Notes under the pieces: model-generated | Told to the model about the DNA's origin: nothing | Database searches by the model: none | What the model saw: only the letters and a program-made list of their open reading frames with translations | Made by a program: the position numbers and the translations under genes | Assembly: GCA_911728455.2 (NCBI GenBank) | Contig: OU452224.1 | Location: forward strand, 5,766,001-5,830,000 | From: Marthasterias glacialis | Lineage: Eukaryota; Echinodermata; Asteroidea; Forcipulatida; Asteriidae | Direction: 5' to 3' | Length of the DNA stretch: 64,000 bases | In this document: positions 22,701-34,500 of the stretch, in pieces | How the letters are laid out: each line of letters opens with the position of its first letter | Numbering within the stretch: position 1 is the stretch's first letter

Positions 22701-25700
22701 TTTCCGAAAATACCGGTCTTGGGGCTGCGGGATAAACAGGGAGGTTGCCAGGGACCGCGGAAGGAGGACACCCCGAGGATGTCAAGTGCATACGGACATG
22801 CTGTGTGTGCGTCAACAATAGCCAAGGCTGCTACGTGTGTACTGGATCGAAGCCAGCCAAAAAAAAAAAACGCCGAAAAAAGAAGTCGGCAGCACCACGG
22901 CCAATAACTCCAAAAATAATGGGGCTAGAGAGAAATTTCTTGTACCTGCAGTTAGCTACCATAGTCCTGCATCCGAAAATCTGGTTTTCCCGGCGAGCCA
23001 GGGCCATCTTCCGCCTTGAAACGACCAGGGAGCGGGGCTGCTCCAAGTGCGCTTCAAACGCCTGTCTAATGGCACTTTTGTACACGAAGCTGTAACAGAG
23101 TGAAAACAAGACTTAGCAACGACTCTATCTCCCAAAGTATTGGCGGGAAACTGACAAGTCTGACACTGTTGAAAAGCCCTGCTCATGGGCTTTCCGAAAA
23201 TGCCGGTCTTGGGGCTGCAGGATAAACAGGGAGGTTGCCAGGGACCGCGGAAGGAGGACACCCCGAGGATGTCAAGTGCATACGGACATGCTGTGTGTGC
23301 GTCAACATTAGCCAAGGCTGCTACGTGTGTACTGGATCGAAGCCAGCCAAAAAAAAAACACGCCGAAAAAAGAAGTCGGCAGCACCACGGCCAATAACTC
23401 CAAAAATAATGGGGCTAGAGAGAAATTTCTTGTACCTGCAGTTAGCTACCATAGTCTTGCATCCGAAAATCTGGTTTTGCCGGCCAGCCAGGGCCATCTT
23501 CCGCCTTGAAACGACCAGGGAGCGGGGCTGCTCCAAGTGCGCTTCAAATGCCTGTCTTATGGCACTTTTGTACACGAAGCTGTAACAGAGTGAAAACAAG
23601 ACTTAGCAACGACTCTATCTCCCAAAGTATTGGCGGGAAACTGACAAGTCTGACACTGTTGAAAAGCCCTGCTCATGGGCTTTCCGAAAATGCCGGTCTT
23701 GGGGCTGCGGGATAAACAGGGAGGTTGCCAGGGACCGCGGAAGGAGGACACCCCGAGGATGTCAAGAGCATACGGACATGCTGTGTGTGCGTCAACAATA
23801 GCCAAGGCTGCTACGTGTGTACTGGATCGAAGCCAGCCAAAAAAAAAACGCCGAAAAAAGAAGTCTGCAGCACCACGGCCAATAACTCCAAAAATAATGG
23901 GGCTAGAGAGAAATTTCTTGTACCTGCAGTTAGCTACCATAGTCCTGCATCCGCAAATCTGGTTTTCCCGGCCAGCCAGGGCCATCTTCCGCCTTGAAAC
24001 GACCAGGGAGCGGGGCTGCTCCGAGTGCGCTTCAAACGCCTGTCTAATGGCACTTTTGTACACGAAGCTGTAACAGAGTGAAAACAAGACTTAGCAACGA
24101 CTCTATCTCTCAAAGTATTGGCGGGAAACTGACAAGTCTGACACTGTTGAAAAGCCCTGCTCATGGGCTTTCCGAAAATACCGGTCTTGGGGCTGCGGGA
24201 TAAACAGGGAGGTTGCCAGGGACCGCGGAAGGAGGACACCCCGAGGATGTCAAGTGCATACGGACATGCTGTGTGTGCGTCAACAATAGCCAAGGCTGCT
24301 ACGTGTGTACTGGATCGAAGCCAGCCAAAAAAAAAAAACGCCGAAAAAAGAAGTCGGCAGCACCACGGCCAATAACTCCAAAAATAATGGGGCTAGAGAG
24401 AAATTTCTTGTACCTGCAGTTAGCTACCATAGTCCTGCATCCGAAAATCTGGTTTTCCCGGCGAGCCAGGGCCATCTTCCGCCTTGAAACGACCAGGGAG
24501 CGGGGCTGCTCCAAGTGCGCTTCAAACGCCTGTCTAATGGCACTTTTGTACACGAAGCTGTAACAGAGTGAAAACAAGACTTAGCAACGACTCTATCTCC
24601 CAAAGTATTGGCGGGAAACTGACAAGTCTGACACTGTTGAAAAGCCCTGCTCATGGGCTTTCCGAAAATGCCGGTCTTGGGGCTGCAGGATAAACAGGGA
24701 GGTTGCCAGGGACCGCGGAAGGAGGACACCCCGAGGATGTCAAGTGCATACGGACATGCTGTGTGTGCGTCAACATTAGCCAAGGCTGCTACGTGTGTAC
24801 TGGATCGAAGCCAGCCAAAAAAAAAACACGCCGAAAAAAGAAGTCGGCAGCACCACGGCCAATAACTCCAAAAATAATGGGGCTAGAGAGAAATTTCTTG
24901 TACCTGCAGTTAGCTACCATAGTCTTGCATCCGAAAATCTGGTTTTGCCGGCCAGCCAGGGCCATCTTCCGCCTTGAAACGACCAGGGAGCGGGGCTGCT
25001 CCAAGTGCGCTTCAAATGCCTGTCTTATGGCACTTTTGTACACGAAGCTGTAACAGAGTGAAAACAAGACTTAGCAACGACTCTATCTCCCAAAGTATTG
25101 GCGGGAAACTGACAAGTCTGACACTGTTGAAAAGCCCTGCTCATGGGCTTTCCGAAAATGCCGGTCTTGGGGCTGCGGGATAAACAGGGAGGTTGCCAGG
25201 GACCGCGGAAGGAGGACACCCCGAGGATGTCAAGAGCATACGGACATGCTGTGTGTGCGTCAACAATAGCCAAGGCTGCTACGTGTGTACTGGATCGAAG
25301 CCAGCCAAAAAAAAAACGCCGAAAAAAGAAGTCTGCAGCACCACGGCCAATAACTCCAAAAATAATGGGGCTAGAGAGAAATTTCTTGTACCTGCAGTTA
25401 GCTACCATAGTCCTGCATCCGCAAATCTGGTTTTCCCGGCCAGCCAGGGCCATCTTCCGCCTTGAAACGACCAGGGAGCGGGGCTGCTCCGAGTGCGCTT
25501 CAAACGCCTGTCTAATGGCACTTTTGTACACGAAGCTGTAACAGAGTGAAAACAAGACTTAGCAACGACTCTATCTCTCAAAGTATTGGCGGGAAACTGA
25601 CAAGTCTGACACTGTTGAAAAGCCCTGCTCATGGGCTTTCCGAAAATGCCGGTCTTGGGGCTGCGGGATAAACAGGGAGGTTGCCAGGGACCGCGGAAGG

Positions 25701-28564
25701 AGGACACCCCGAGGATGTCAAGAGCATACGGACATGCTGTGTGTGCGTCAACAATAGCCAAGGCTGCTACGTGTGTACTGGATCGAAGCCAGCCAAAAAA
25801 AAAACGCCGAAAAAAGAAGTCTGCAGCACCACGGCCAATAACTCCAAAAATAATGGGGCTAGAGAGAAATTTCTTGTACCTGCAGTTAGCTACCATAGTC
25901 CTGCATCCGCAAATCTGGTTTTCCCGGCCAGCCAGGGCCATCTTCCGCCTTGAAACGACCAGGGAGCGGGGCTGCTCCGAGTGCGCTTCAAACGCCTGTC
26001 TAATGGCACTTTTGTACACGAAGCTGTAACAGAGTGAAAACAAGACTTAGCAACGACTCTATCTCTCAAAGTATTGGCGGTAAACTGACAAGTCTGACAC
26101 TGTTGGAAAGCCCTGCTCATGGGCTTTCCGAAAATACCGGTCTTGGGGCTGCGGGATAAACAGGGAGGTTGCCAGGGACCGCGGAAGGAGGACACCCCGA
26201 GGATGTCAAGTGCATACGGACATGCTGTGTGTGCGTCAACAATAGCCAAGGCTGCTACGTGTGTACTGGATCGAAGCCAGCCAAAAAAAAAAACGCCGAA
26301 AAAAGAAGTCGGCAGCACCACGGCCAATAACTCCAAAAATAATGGGGCTAGAGAGAAATTTCTTGTACCTGCAGTTAGCTACCATAGTCCTGCATCCGAA
26401 AATCTGGTTTTCCCGGCGAGCCAGGGCCATCTTCCGCCTTGAAACGACCAGGGAGCGGGGCTGCTCCAAGTGCGCTTCAAACGCCTGTCTAATGGCACTT
26501 TTGTACACGAAGCTGTAACAGAGTGAAAACAAGACTTAGCAACGACTCTATCTCCCAAAGTATTGGCGGGAAACTGACAAGTCTGACACTGTTGAAAAGC
26601 CCTGCTCATGGGCTTTCCGAAAATGCCGGTCTTGGGGCTGCAGGATAAACAGGGAGGTTGCCAGGGACCGCGGAAGGAGGACACCCCGAGGATGTCAAGT
26701 GCATACGGACATGCTGTGTGTGCGTCAACATTAGCCAAGGCTGCTACGTGTGTACTGGATCGAAGCCAGCCAAAAAAAAAACACGCCGAAAAAAGAAGTC
26801 GGCAGCACCACGGCCAATAACTCCAAAAATAATGGGGCTAGAGAGAAATTTCTTGTACCTGCAGTTAGCTACCATAGTCTTGCATCCGAAAATCTGGTTT
26901 TGCCGGCCAGCCAGGGCCATCTTCCGCCTTGAAACGACCAGGGAGCGGGGCTGCTCCAAGTGCGCTTCAAATGCCTGTCTTATGGCACTTTTGTACACGA
27001 AGCTGTAACAGAGTGAAAATAAGACTTAGCAACGACTCTATCTCCCAAAGTATTGGCGGGAAACTGACAAGTCTGACACTGTTGAAAAGCCCTGCTCATG
27101 GGCTTTCCGAAAATGCCGGTCTTGGGGCTGCGGGATAAACAGGGAGGTTGCCAGGGACCGCGGAAGGAGGACACCCCGAGGATGTCAAGAGCATACGGAC
27201 ATGCTGTGTGTGCGTCAACAATAGCCAAGGCTGCTACGTGTGTACTGGATCGAAGCCAGCCAAAAAAAAAACGCCGAAAAAAGAAGTCTGCAGCACCACG
27301 GCCAATAACTCCAAAAATAATGGGGCTAGAGAGAAATTTCTTGTACCTGCAGTTAGCTACCATAGTCCTGCATCCGCAAATCTGGTTTTCCCGGCCAGCC
27401 AGGGCCATCTTCCGCCTTGAAACGACCAGGGAGCGGGGCTGCTCCGAGTGCGCTTCAAACGCCTGTCTAATGGCACTTTTGTACACGAAGCTGTAACAGA
27501 GTGAAAACAAGACTTAGCAACGACTCTATCTCTCAAAGTATTGGCGGTAAACTGACAAGTCTGACACTGTTGGAAAGCCCTGCTCATGGGCTTTCCGAAA
27601 ATACCGGTCTTGGGGCTGCGGGATAAACAGGGAGGTTGCCAGGGACCGCGGAAGGAGGACACCCCGAGGATGTCAAGTGCATACGGACATGCTGTGTGTG
27701 CGTCAACAATAGCCAAGGCTGCTACGTGTGTACTGGATCGAAGCCAGCCAAAAAAAAAAACGCCGAAAAAAGAAGTCGGCAGCACCACGGCCAATAACTC
27801 CAAAAATAATGGGGCTAGAGAGAAATTTCTTGTACCTGCAGTTAGCTACCATAGTCCTGCATCCGAAAATCTGGTTTTCCCGGCGAGCCAGGGCCATCTT
27901 CCGCCTTGAAACGACCAGGGAGCGGGGCTGCTCCAAGTGCGCTTCAAACGCCTGTCTAATGGCACTTTTGTACACGAAGCTGTAACAGAGTGAAAACAAG
28001 ACTTAGCAACGACTCTATCTCCCAAAGTATTGGCGGGAAACTGACAAGTCTGACACTGTTGAAAAGCCCTGCTCATGGGCTTTCCGAAAATGCCGGTCTT
28101 GGGGCTGCAGGATAAACAGGGAGGTTGCCAGGGACCGCGGAAGGAGGACACCCCGAGGATGTCAAGTGCATACGGACATGCTGTGTGTGCGTCAACATTA
28201 GCCAAGGCTGCTACGTGTGTACTGGATCGAAGCCAGCCAAAAAAAAAACACGCCGAAAAAAGAAGTCGGCAGCACCACGGCCAATAACTCCAAAAATAAT
28301 GGGGCTAGAGAGAAATTTCTTGTACCTGCAGTTAGCTACCATAGTCCTGCATCCGAAAATCTGGTTTTCCCGGCCAGCCAGGGCCATCTTCCGCCTTGAA
28401 ACGACCAGGGAGCGGGGCTGCTCCAAGTGCGCTTCAAATGCCTGTCTAATGGCACTTTTGTACACGAAGCTGTAACAGAGTGAAAACAAGACTTAGCAAC
28501 GACTCTATCTCCCAAAGTATTGGCGGGAAACTGACAAGTCTGACACTGTTGGAAAGCCCTGCTC
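19757..28564. repeat. 3-mer higher-order repeat, ~1.47 kb
   Basis: Type A ('gtcaagagcata', 'gaagtctgcagc') occurs at 19757, 22207, 23675, 25143, 25631 and 27098. Type B ('aaaataccgg' with 'cccggcgagcc') occurs at 20245, 22695, 24163, 26119 and 27586. Type C ('gctgcaggat', A-tract ending 'acacgcc') occurs at 20733, 21223, 23185, 24653, 26608 and 28075. Blocks starting at 22207, 23675, 25631 and 27098 repeat A-B-C with a period of 1,467-1,468 bp and very few differences. Unit A is doubled at 25143/25631 and unit C at 20733/21223. A fourth type ('ggtcttggtgctg') is inserted at 21713. The homogeneity suggests recent spread. Confidence 0.85.
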
Positions 28565-31520
28565 ATGGGCTTTCCGAAAATGCCGGTCTTGGTGCTGCGG
28601 GATAAACAGGGAGGTTGCCAGGGACCGCGTAAGGAGGACACCCCGAGGATGTCCAGTGCATACGGACATGCTGTGTGTGCGTCAACAATAGCCAAAGCTA
28701 CTACGTGTGTACTGGATCGAAGCCAGCAAAAAAAAAAAAAAAAACGCCGAAAAAAGAAGTCGGCAGCACCAAGGCCAATAACTCCAAAAATAATGGGGCT
28801 AGAGAGAAATTTCTTGTACCTGCAGTTAGCTACCATAGTCCTGCATCCGAAAATCTGGTTTTGCCGGCCAGCCAGGGCCATCTTCCGCCTTGAAACGACC
28901 AGGGAGCGGGGCTGCTCCAAGTGCGCTTCAAATGCCTGTCTTATGGCACTTTTGTACACGAAGCTGTAACAGAGTGAAAATAAGACTTAGCAACGACTCT
29001 ATCTCCCAAAGTATTGGCGGGAAACTGACAAGTCTGACACTGTTGAAAAGCCCTGCTCATGGGCTTTCCGAAAATGCCGGTCTTGGTGCTGCGGGATAAA
29101 CAGGGAGGTTGCCAGGGACCGCGGAAGGAGGACATCCCGAGGATGTCCAGTGCATACGGACATGCTGTATGTGCGTCAACAATAGCCAAAGCTACTACGT
29201 GAGTACTGGATCGAAGCCAGCCAAAAAAAAAAAAAAAACGCCGAAAAAAGAAGTCGGCAGCACCAAGGCCAATAACTCCAAAAATATTGGGGCTAGAGAG
29301 AAATTTCTTGTACCTGCAGTTAGCTACCATAGTCCTGCATCCGAAAATCTGGTTTTCCCTGCCAGCCAGGGCCATCTTCCGCCTTGAAACGACCAGGGAG
29401 CGGGGCTGCTCCAAGTGCGCTTCAAACGCCTGTCTAATGGCACTTTTGTACACGAAGCTGTAACAGAGTGAAAACAAGACTTAGCAACGACTCTATCTCC
29501 CAAAGTATTGGCGGGAAACTGACAAGTCTGACACTGTTGAAAAGCCCTGCTCATGGGCTTTCCGAAAATGCCGGTCTTGGGACTGCAGGATAAACAGGGA
29601 GGTTGCCAGGGACCGCGGAAGGAGGACACCCCGAGGATGTCAAGTGCATACGGACATGCTGTGTGTGCGTCAACAATAGCCAAGGCTGCTACGTGTGTAC
29701 TGGATCGAAGCCAGCCAAAAAAAAAAAAAAAACGCCGAAAAAAGAAGTCGGCAGCACCAAGGCCAATAACTCCAAAAATAATGGGGCTAGAGAGAAATTT
29801 CTTGTACCTGCAGTTAGCTACCATAGTCCTGCATCCGAAAATCTGGTTTTCCCGGCCAGCCAGGGCCATCTTCCGCCTTGAAACGACCAGGGAGCGGGGC
29901 TGCTCCAAGTGCGCTTCAAATGCCTGTCTAATGGCACTTTTGTACACGAAGCTGTAACAGAGTGAAAACAAGACTTAGCAACGACTCTATCTCCCAAAGT
30001 ATTGGCGGGAAACTGACAAGTCTGACACTGTTGAAAAGCCCTGCTCATGGGCTTTCCGAAAATGCCGGTCTTGGTGCTGCGGGATAAACAGGGAGGTTGC
30101 CAGGGACCGCGGAAGGAGGACACCCCGAGGATGTCCAGTGCATACGGACATGCTGTGTGTGCGTCAACAATAGCCAAAGCTACTACGTGTGTACTGGATC
30201 GAAGCCAGCAAAAAAAAAAAAAAAAACGCCGAAAAAAGAAGTCGGCAGCACCAAGGCCAATAACTCCAAAAATAATGGGGCTAGAGAGAAATTTCTTGTA
30301 CCTGCAGTTAGCTACCATAGTCCTGCATCCGAAAATCTGGTTTTCCCGGCCAGCCAAGGCCATCTTCCGCCTTGAAACGACCAGGGAGAGGGGCTGCTCC
30401 AAGTGCGCTTCAAACGCCTGTCTAATGGCACTTTTGTACACGAAGCTGTAACAGAGTGAAAACAAGACTTAGCAACGACTCTATCTCCCAAAGTATTGGC
30501 GGGAAACTGACAAGTCTGACACTGTTGAAAAGCCCTGCTCATGGGCTTTCCGAAAATGCCGGTCTTGGGGCTGCAGGATAAACAGGGAGGTTGCCAGGGA
30601 CCGCGGAAGGAGGACACCCCGAGGATGTCAAGTGCATACGGACATGCTGTGTGTGCGTCAACAATAGCCAAGGCTGCTACATGTGTACTGGATCGAAGCC
30701 AGCCAAAAAAAAAAAACGCCGAAAAAAGAAGTCGGCAGCACCACGGCCAATAACTCCAAAAATAATGGGGCTAGAGAGAAATTTCTTGTACCTGCAGTTA
30801 GCTACCATAGTCCTGCATCCGAAAATCTGGTTTTCCCGGCCAGCCAGGGCCATCTTCCGCCTTGAAACGACCAGGGAGCGGGGCTGCTCCAAGTGCGCTT
30901 CAAATGCCTGTCTAATGGCACTTTTGTACACGAAGCTGTAACAGAGTGAAAACAAGACTTAGCAACGACTCTATCTCCCAAAGTATTGGCGGGAAACTGA
31001 CAAGTCTGACACTGTTGAAAAGCCCTGCTCATGGGCTTTCCGAAAATGCCAATCTTGGGGCTGCAGGATAAACAGGGAGGTTGCCAGGGACCGCGGAAGG
31101 AGGACACCCCGAGGATGTCAAGTGCATACGGACATGCTGTGTGTGCGTCAACAATAGCCAAGGCTGCTACGTGTGTACTGGATCGAAGCCAGCCAAAAAA
31201 AAAAAACGCCGAAAAAAGAAGTCGGCAGCACCAAGGCCAATAACTCCAAAAATAATGGGGCTAGAGAGAAATTTCTTGTACCTGCAGTTAGCTACCATAG
31301 TCCTGCATCCGAAAATCTGGTTTTGCCGGCCAGCCAGGGCCATCTTCCGCCTTGAAACGACCAGGGAGCGGGGCTGCTCCAAGTGCGCTTCAAATGCCTG
31401 TCTTATGGCACTTTTGTACACGAAGCTGTAACAGAGTGAAAATAAGACTTAGCAACGACTCTATCTCCCAAAGTATTGGCGGGAAACTGACAAGTCTGAC
31501 ACTGTTGAAAAGCCCTGCTC
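28565..31520. repeat. Array segment alternating two unit types (28565-31031)
   Basis: Units at 28565, 29059 and 30047 have 'ggtcttggtgctgcggg', 'ccaaagctac' and long A-tracts. Units at 29553, 30541 and 31031 have 'gctgcaggat'. Most carry 'accaaggcc'. The order is irregular, so this is a mixture of two related types and not a clean dimer. Private changes are 'gaccgcgtaag' (28,625) and 'acgtgagtactgg' (29,200). Confidence 0.7.
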
Positions 31521-34500
31521 ATGGGCTTTCCGAAAATGCCGGTCTTGGTGCTGCGGGATGAACAGGGAGGTTGCCAGGGACCGCGGAAGGAGGACACCCC
31601 GAGGATGTCCAGTGCATACGGACATGCTGTGTGTGCGTCAACAATAGCCAAAGCTACTACGTGTGTACTGGATCGAAGCCAGCCAAAAAAAAAAAAAAAA
31701 CGCCGAAAAAAGAAGTCGGCAGCACCAAGGCCAATAACTCCAAAAATATTGGGGCTAGAGAGAAATTTCTTGTACTTGCAGTTAGCTACCATAGTCCTGC
31801 ATCCGAAAATCTGGTTTTCCCTGCCAGCCAGGGCCATCTTCCGCCTTGAAACGACCAGGGAGCGGGGCTGCTCCAAGTGCGCTTCAAACGCTGTCTAATG
31901 GCACTTTTGTACACGAAGCTGTAACAGAGTGAAAACAAGACTTAGCAACGACTCTATCTCCCAAAGTATTGGCGGGAAACTGACAAGTCTGACACTGTTG
32001 AAAAGCCCTGCTCATGGGCTTTCCGAAAATGCCGGTCTTGGGACTGCAGGATAAACAGGGAGGTTGCCAGGGACCGCGGAAGGAGGACACCCCGAGGATG
32101 TCAAGTGCATACGGACATGCTGTGTGTGCGTCAACAATAGCCAAGGCTGCTACGTGTGTACTGGATCGAAGCCAGCAAAAAAGAAAAAAAAAAAACGCCG
32201 AAAAAAGAAGTCGGCAGCACCAAGGCCAATAACTCCAAAAATAATGGGGCTAGAGAGAAATTTCTTGTACCTGCAGTTAGCTACCATAGTCCTGCATCCG
32301 AAAATCTGGTTTTCCCGGCCAGCAAGGGCCATCTTCCGCCTTGAAACGACCAGGGAGCGGGGCTGCTCCAAGTGCGCTTCAAACGCCTGTCTAATGGCAC
32401 TTTTGTACACGAAGCTGTAACAGAGTGAAAACAAGACTTAGCAACGACTCTATCTCCCAAAGTATTGGCGGGAAACTGACAAGTCTGACACTGTTGAAAA
32501 GCCCTGCTCATGGGCTTTCCGAAAATGCCGGTCTTGGGGCTGCAGGATAAACAGGGAGGTTGCCAGGGACCGCGGAAGGAGGACACCCCGAGGATGTCAA
32601 GTGCATACGGACATGCTGTGTGTGCGTCAACAATAGCCAAGGCTGCAACGTGTGTACTGGATCGAAGCCAGCCCCCCAAAAAAAACGCCGAAAAAAGAAG
32701 TCGGCAGCACCACGGCCAATAACTCCAAAAATAATGGGGCTAGAGAGAAATATCTTGTACCTGCAGTTAGCTACCATAGTCCTGCATCCGAAAATCTGGT
32801 TTTCACGGCCAGCCAGGGCCATCTTCCGCCTTGAAACGACCAGGGAACGGGGCTGCTCCAAGTGCGCTTCAAATGCCTGTCTAATGGCACTTTTGTACAC
32901 GAAGCTGTAACAGAGTGAAAACAAGACTTAGCAACGACTCTATCTCCCAAAGTATTGGCGGGAAACTGACAAGTCTGACACTGTTAAAAAGCCCTGCTCA
33001 TGGGCTTTCCGAAAATGCCGGTCTTGGTGCTGCGGGATAAACAGGGAGGTTGCCAGGGACCGCGGAAGGAGGACACCCCGAGGATGTCAAGTGCATACGG
33101 ACATGCTGTGTGTGCGTCAACAATAGCCAAAGCTACTACGTGTGTACTGGATCGAAGCCAGCAAACAAACAAAAAAAACGCCGAAAAAAGAAGTCGGCAG
33201 CACCAAGGCCAATAAGTCCAGAAATAATGGGGCTAGAGAGAAATTTCTTGTACCTGCAGTTAGCTACCATAGTCCTGCATCCGCAAATCTGGTTTTCCCG
33301 GCCAGCCAGGGCCATCTTCCGCCATGAAACGACCAGGGAGCGGGGCTGCTCCGAGTGCGCTTCAAACGCCTGTCTAATGGCACTTTTGTACACGAAGCTG
33401 TAACAGAGTGAAAACAAGACTTAGCAACGACTCTATCTCTCAAAGTATTGGCGAGAAACTGACAAGTCTGACACTGTTGGAAAGCCCTGCTCATGGGCTT
33501 TCCGAAAATACCGGTCTTGGGGCTGCGGGATAAACAGGGAGGTTGCCAGGGACCGCGGAAGGGGGACACCCCGAGGATGTTAAGTGCATACGGACATGCT
33601 GTGTGTGCGTCAACAATAGCCAAGGCTGCTACGTGTGTACTGGATCGAAGCCAGCCAAAAAAAAAAAACGCCGAAAAAAGAAGTCGGCAGCACCAAGGCC
33701 AATAACTCCAAAAATAATGGGGCTAGAGAGAAATTTCTTGTACCTGCAGTTAGCTACCATAGTCCTGCATCCGAAAATCTGGTTTTCCCGGCCAGCAAGG
33801 GCCATCTTCCGCCTTGAAACGACCAGGGAGCGGGGCTGCTCCAAGTGCGCTTCAAACGCCTGTCTAATGGCACTTTTGTACACGAAGCTGTAACAGAGTG
33901 AAAACAAGACTTAGCAACGACTCTATCTCCCAAAGTATTGGCGGGAAACTGACAAGTCTGACACTGTTGAAAAGCCCTGCTCATGGGCTTTCCGAAAATG
34001 CCGGTCTTGGGGCTGCAGGATAAACAGGGAGGTTGCCAGGGACCGCGGAAGGAGGACACCCCGAGGATGTCCAGTGCATACGGACATGCTGTGTGTGCGT
34101 CAACAATAGCCAAGGCTGCAACGTGTGTACTGGATCGAAGCCAGCCCCCCCAAAAAAACGCAGAAAAAAGAAGTCGGCAGCACCACGGCCAATAACTCCA
34201 AAAATAATGGGGCTAGAGAGAAATATCTTGTACCTGCAGTTAGCTACCATAGTCCTGCATCCGAAAATCTGGTTTTCACGGCCAGCCAGGGCCATCTTCC
34301 GCCTTGAAACGACCAGGGAACGGGGCTGCTTCAAGTGCGCTTCAAATGCCTGTCTAATGGCACTTTTGTACACGAAGCTGTAACAGAGTGAAAACAAGAC
34401 TTAGCAACGACTCTATCTCCCAAAGTATTGGCGGGAAACTGACAAGTCTGACACTGTTAAAAAGCCCTGCTCATGGGCTTTCCGAAAATGCCGGTCTTGG

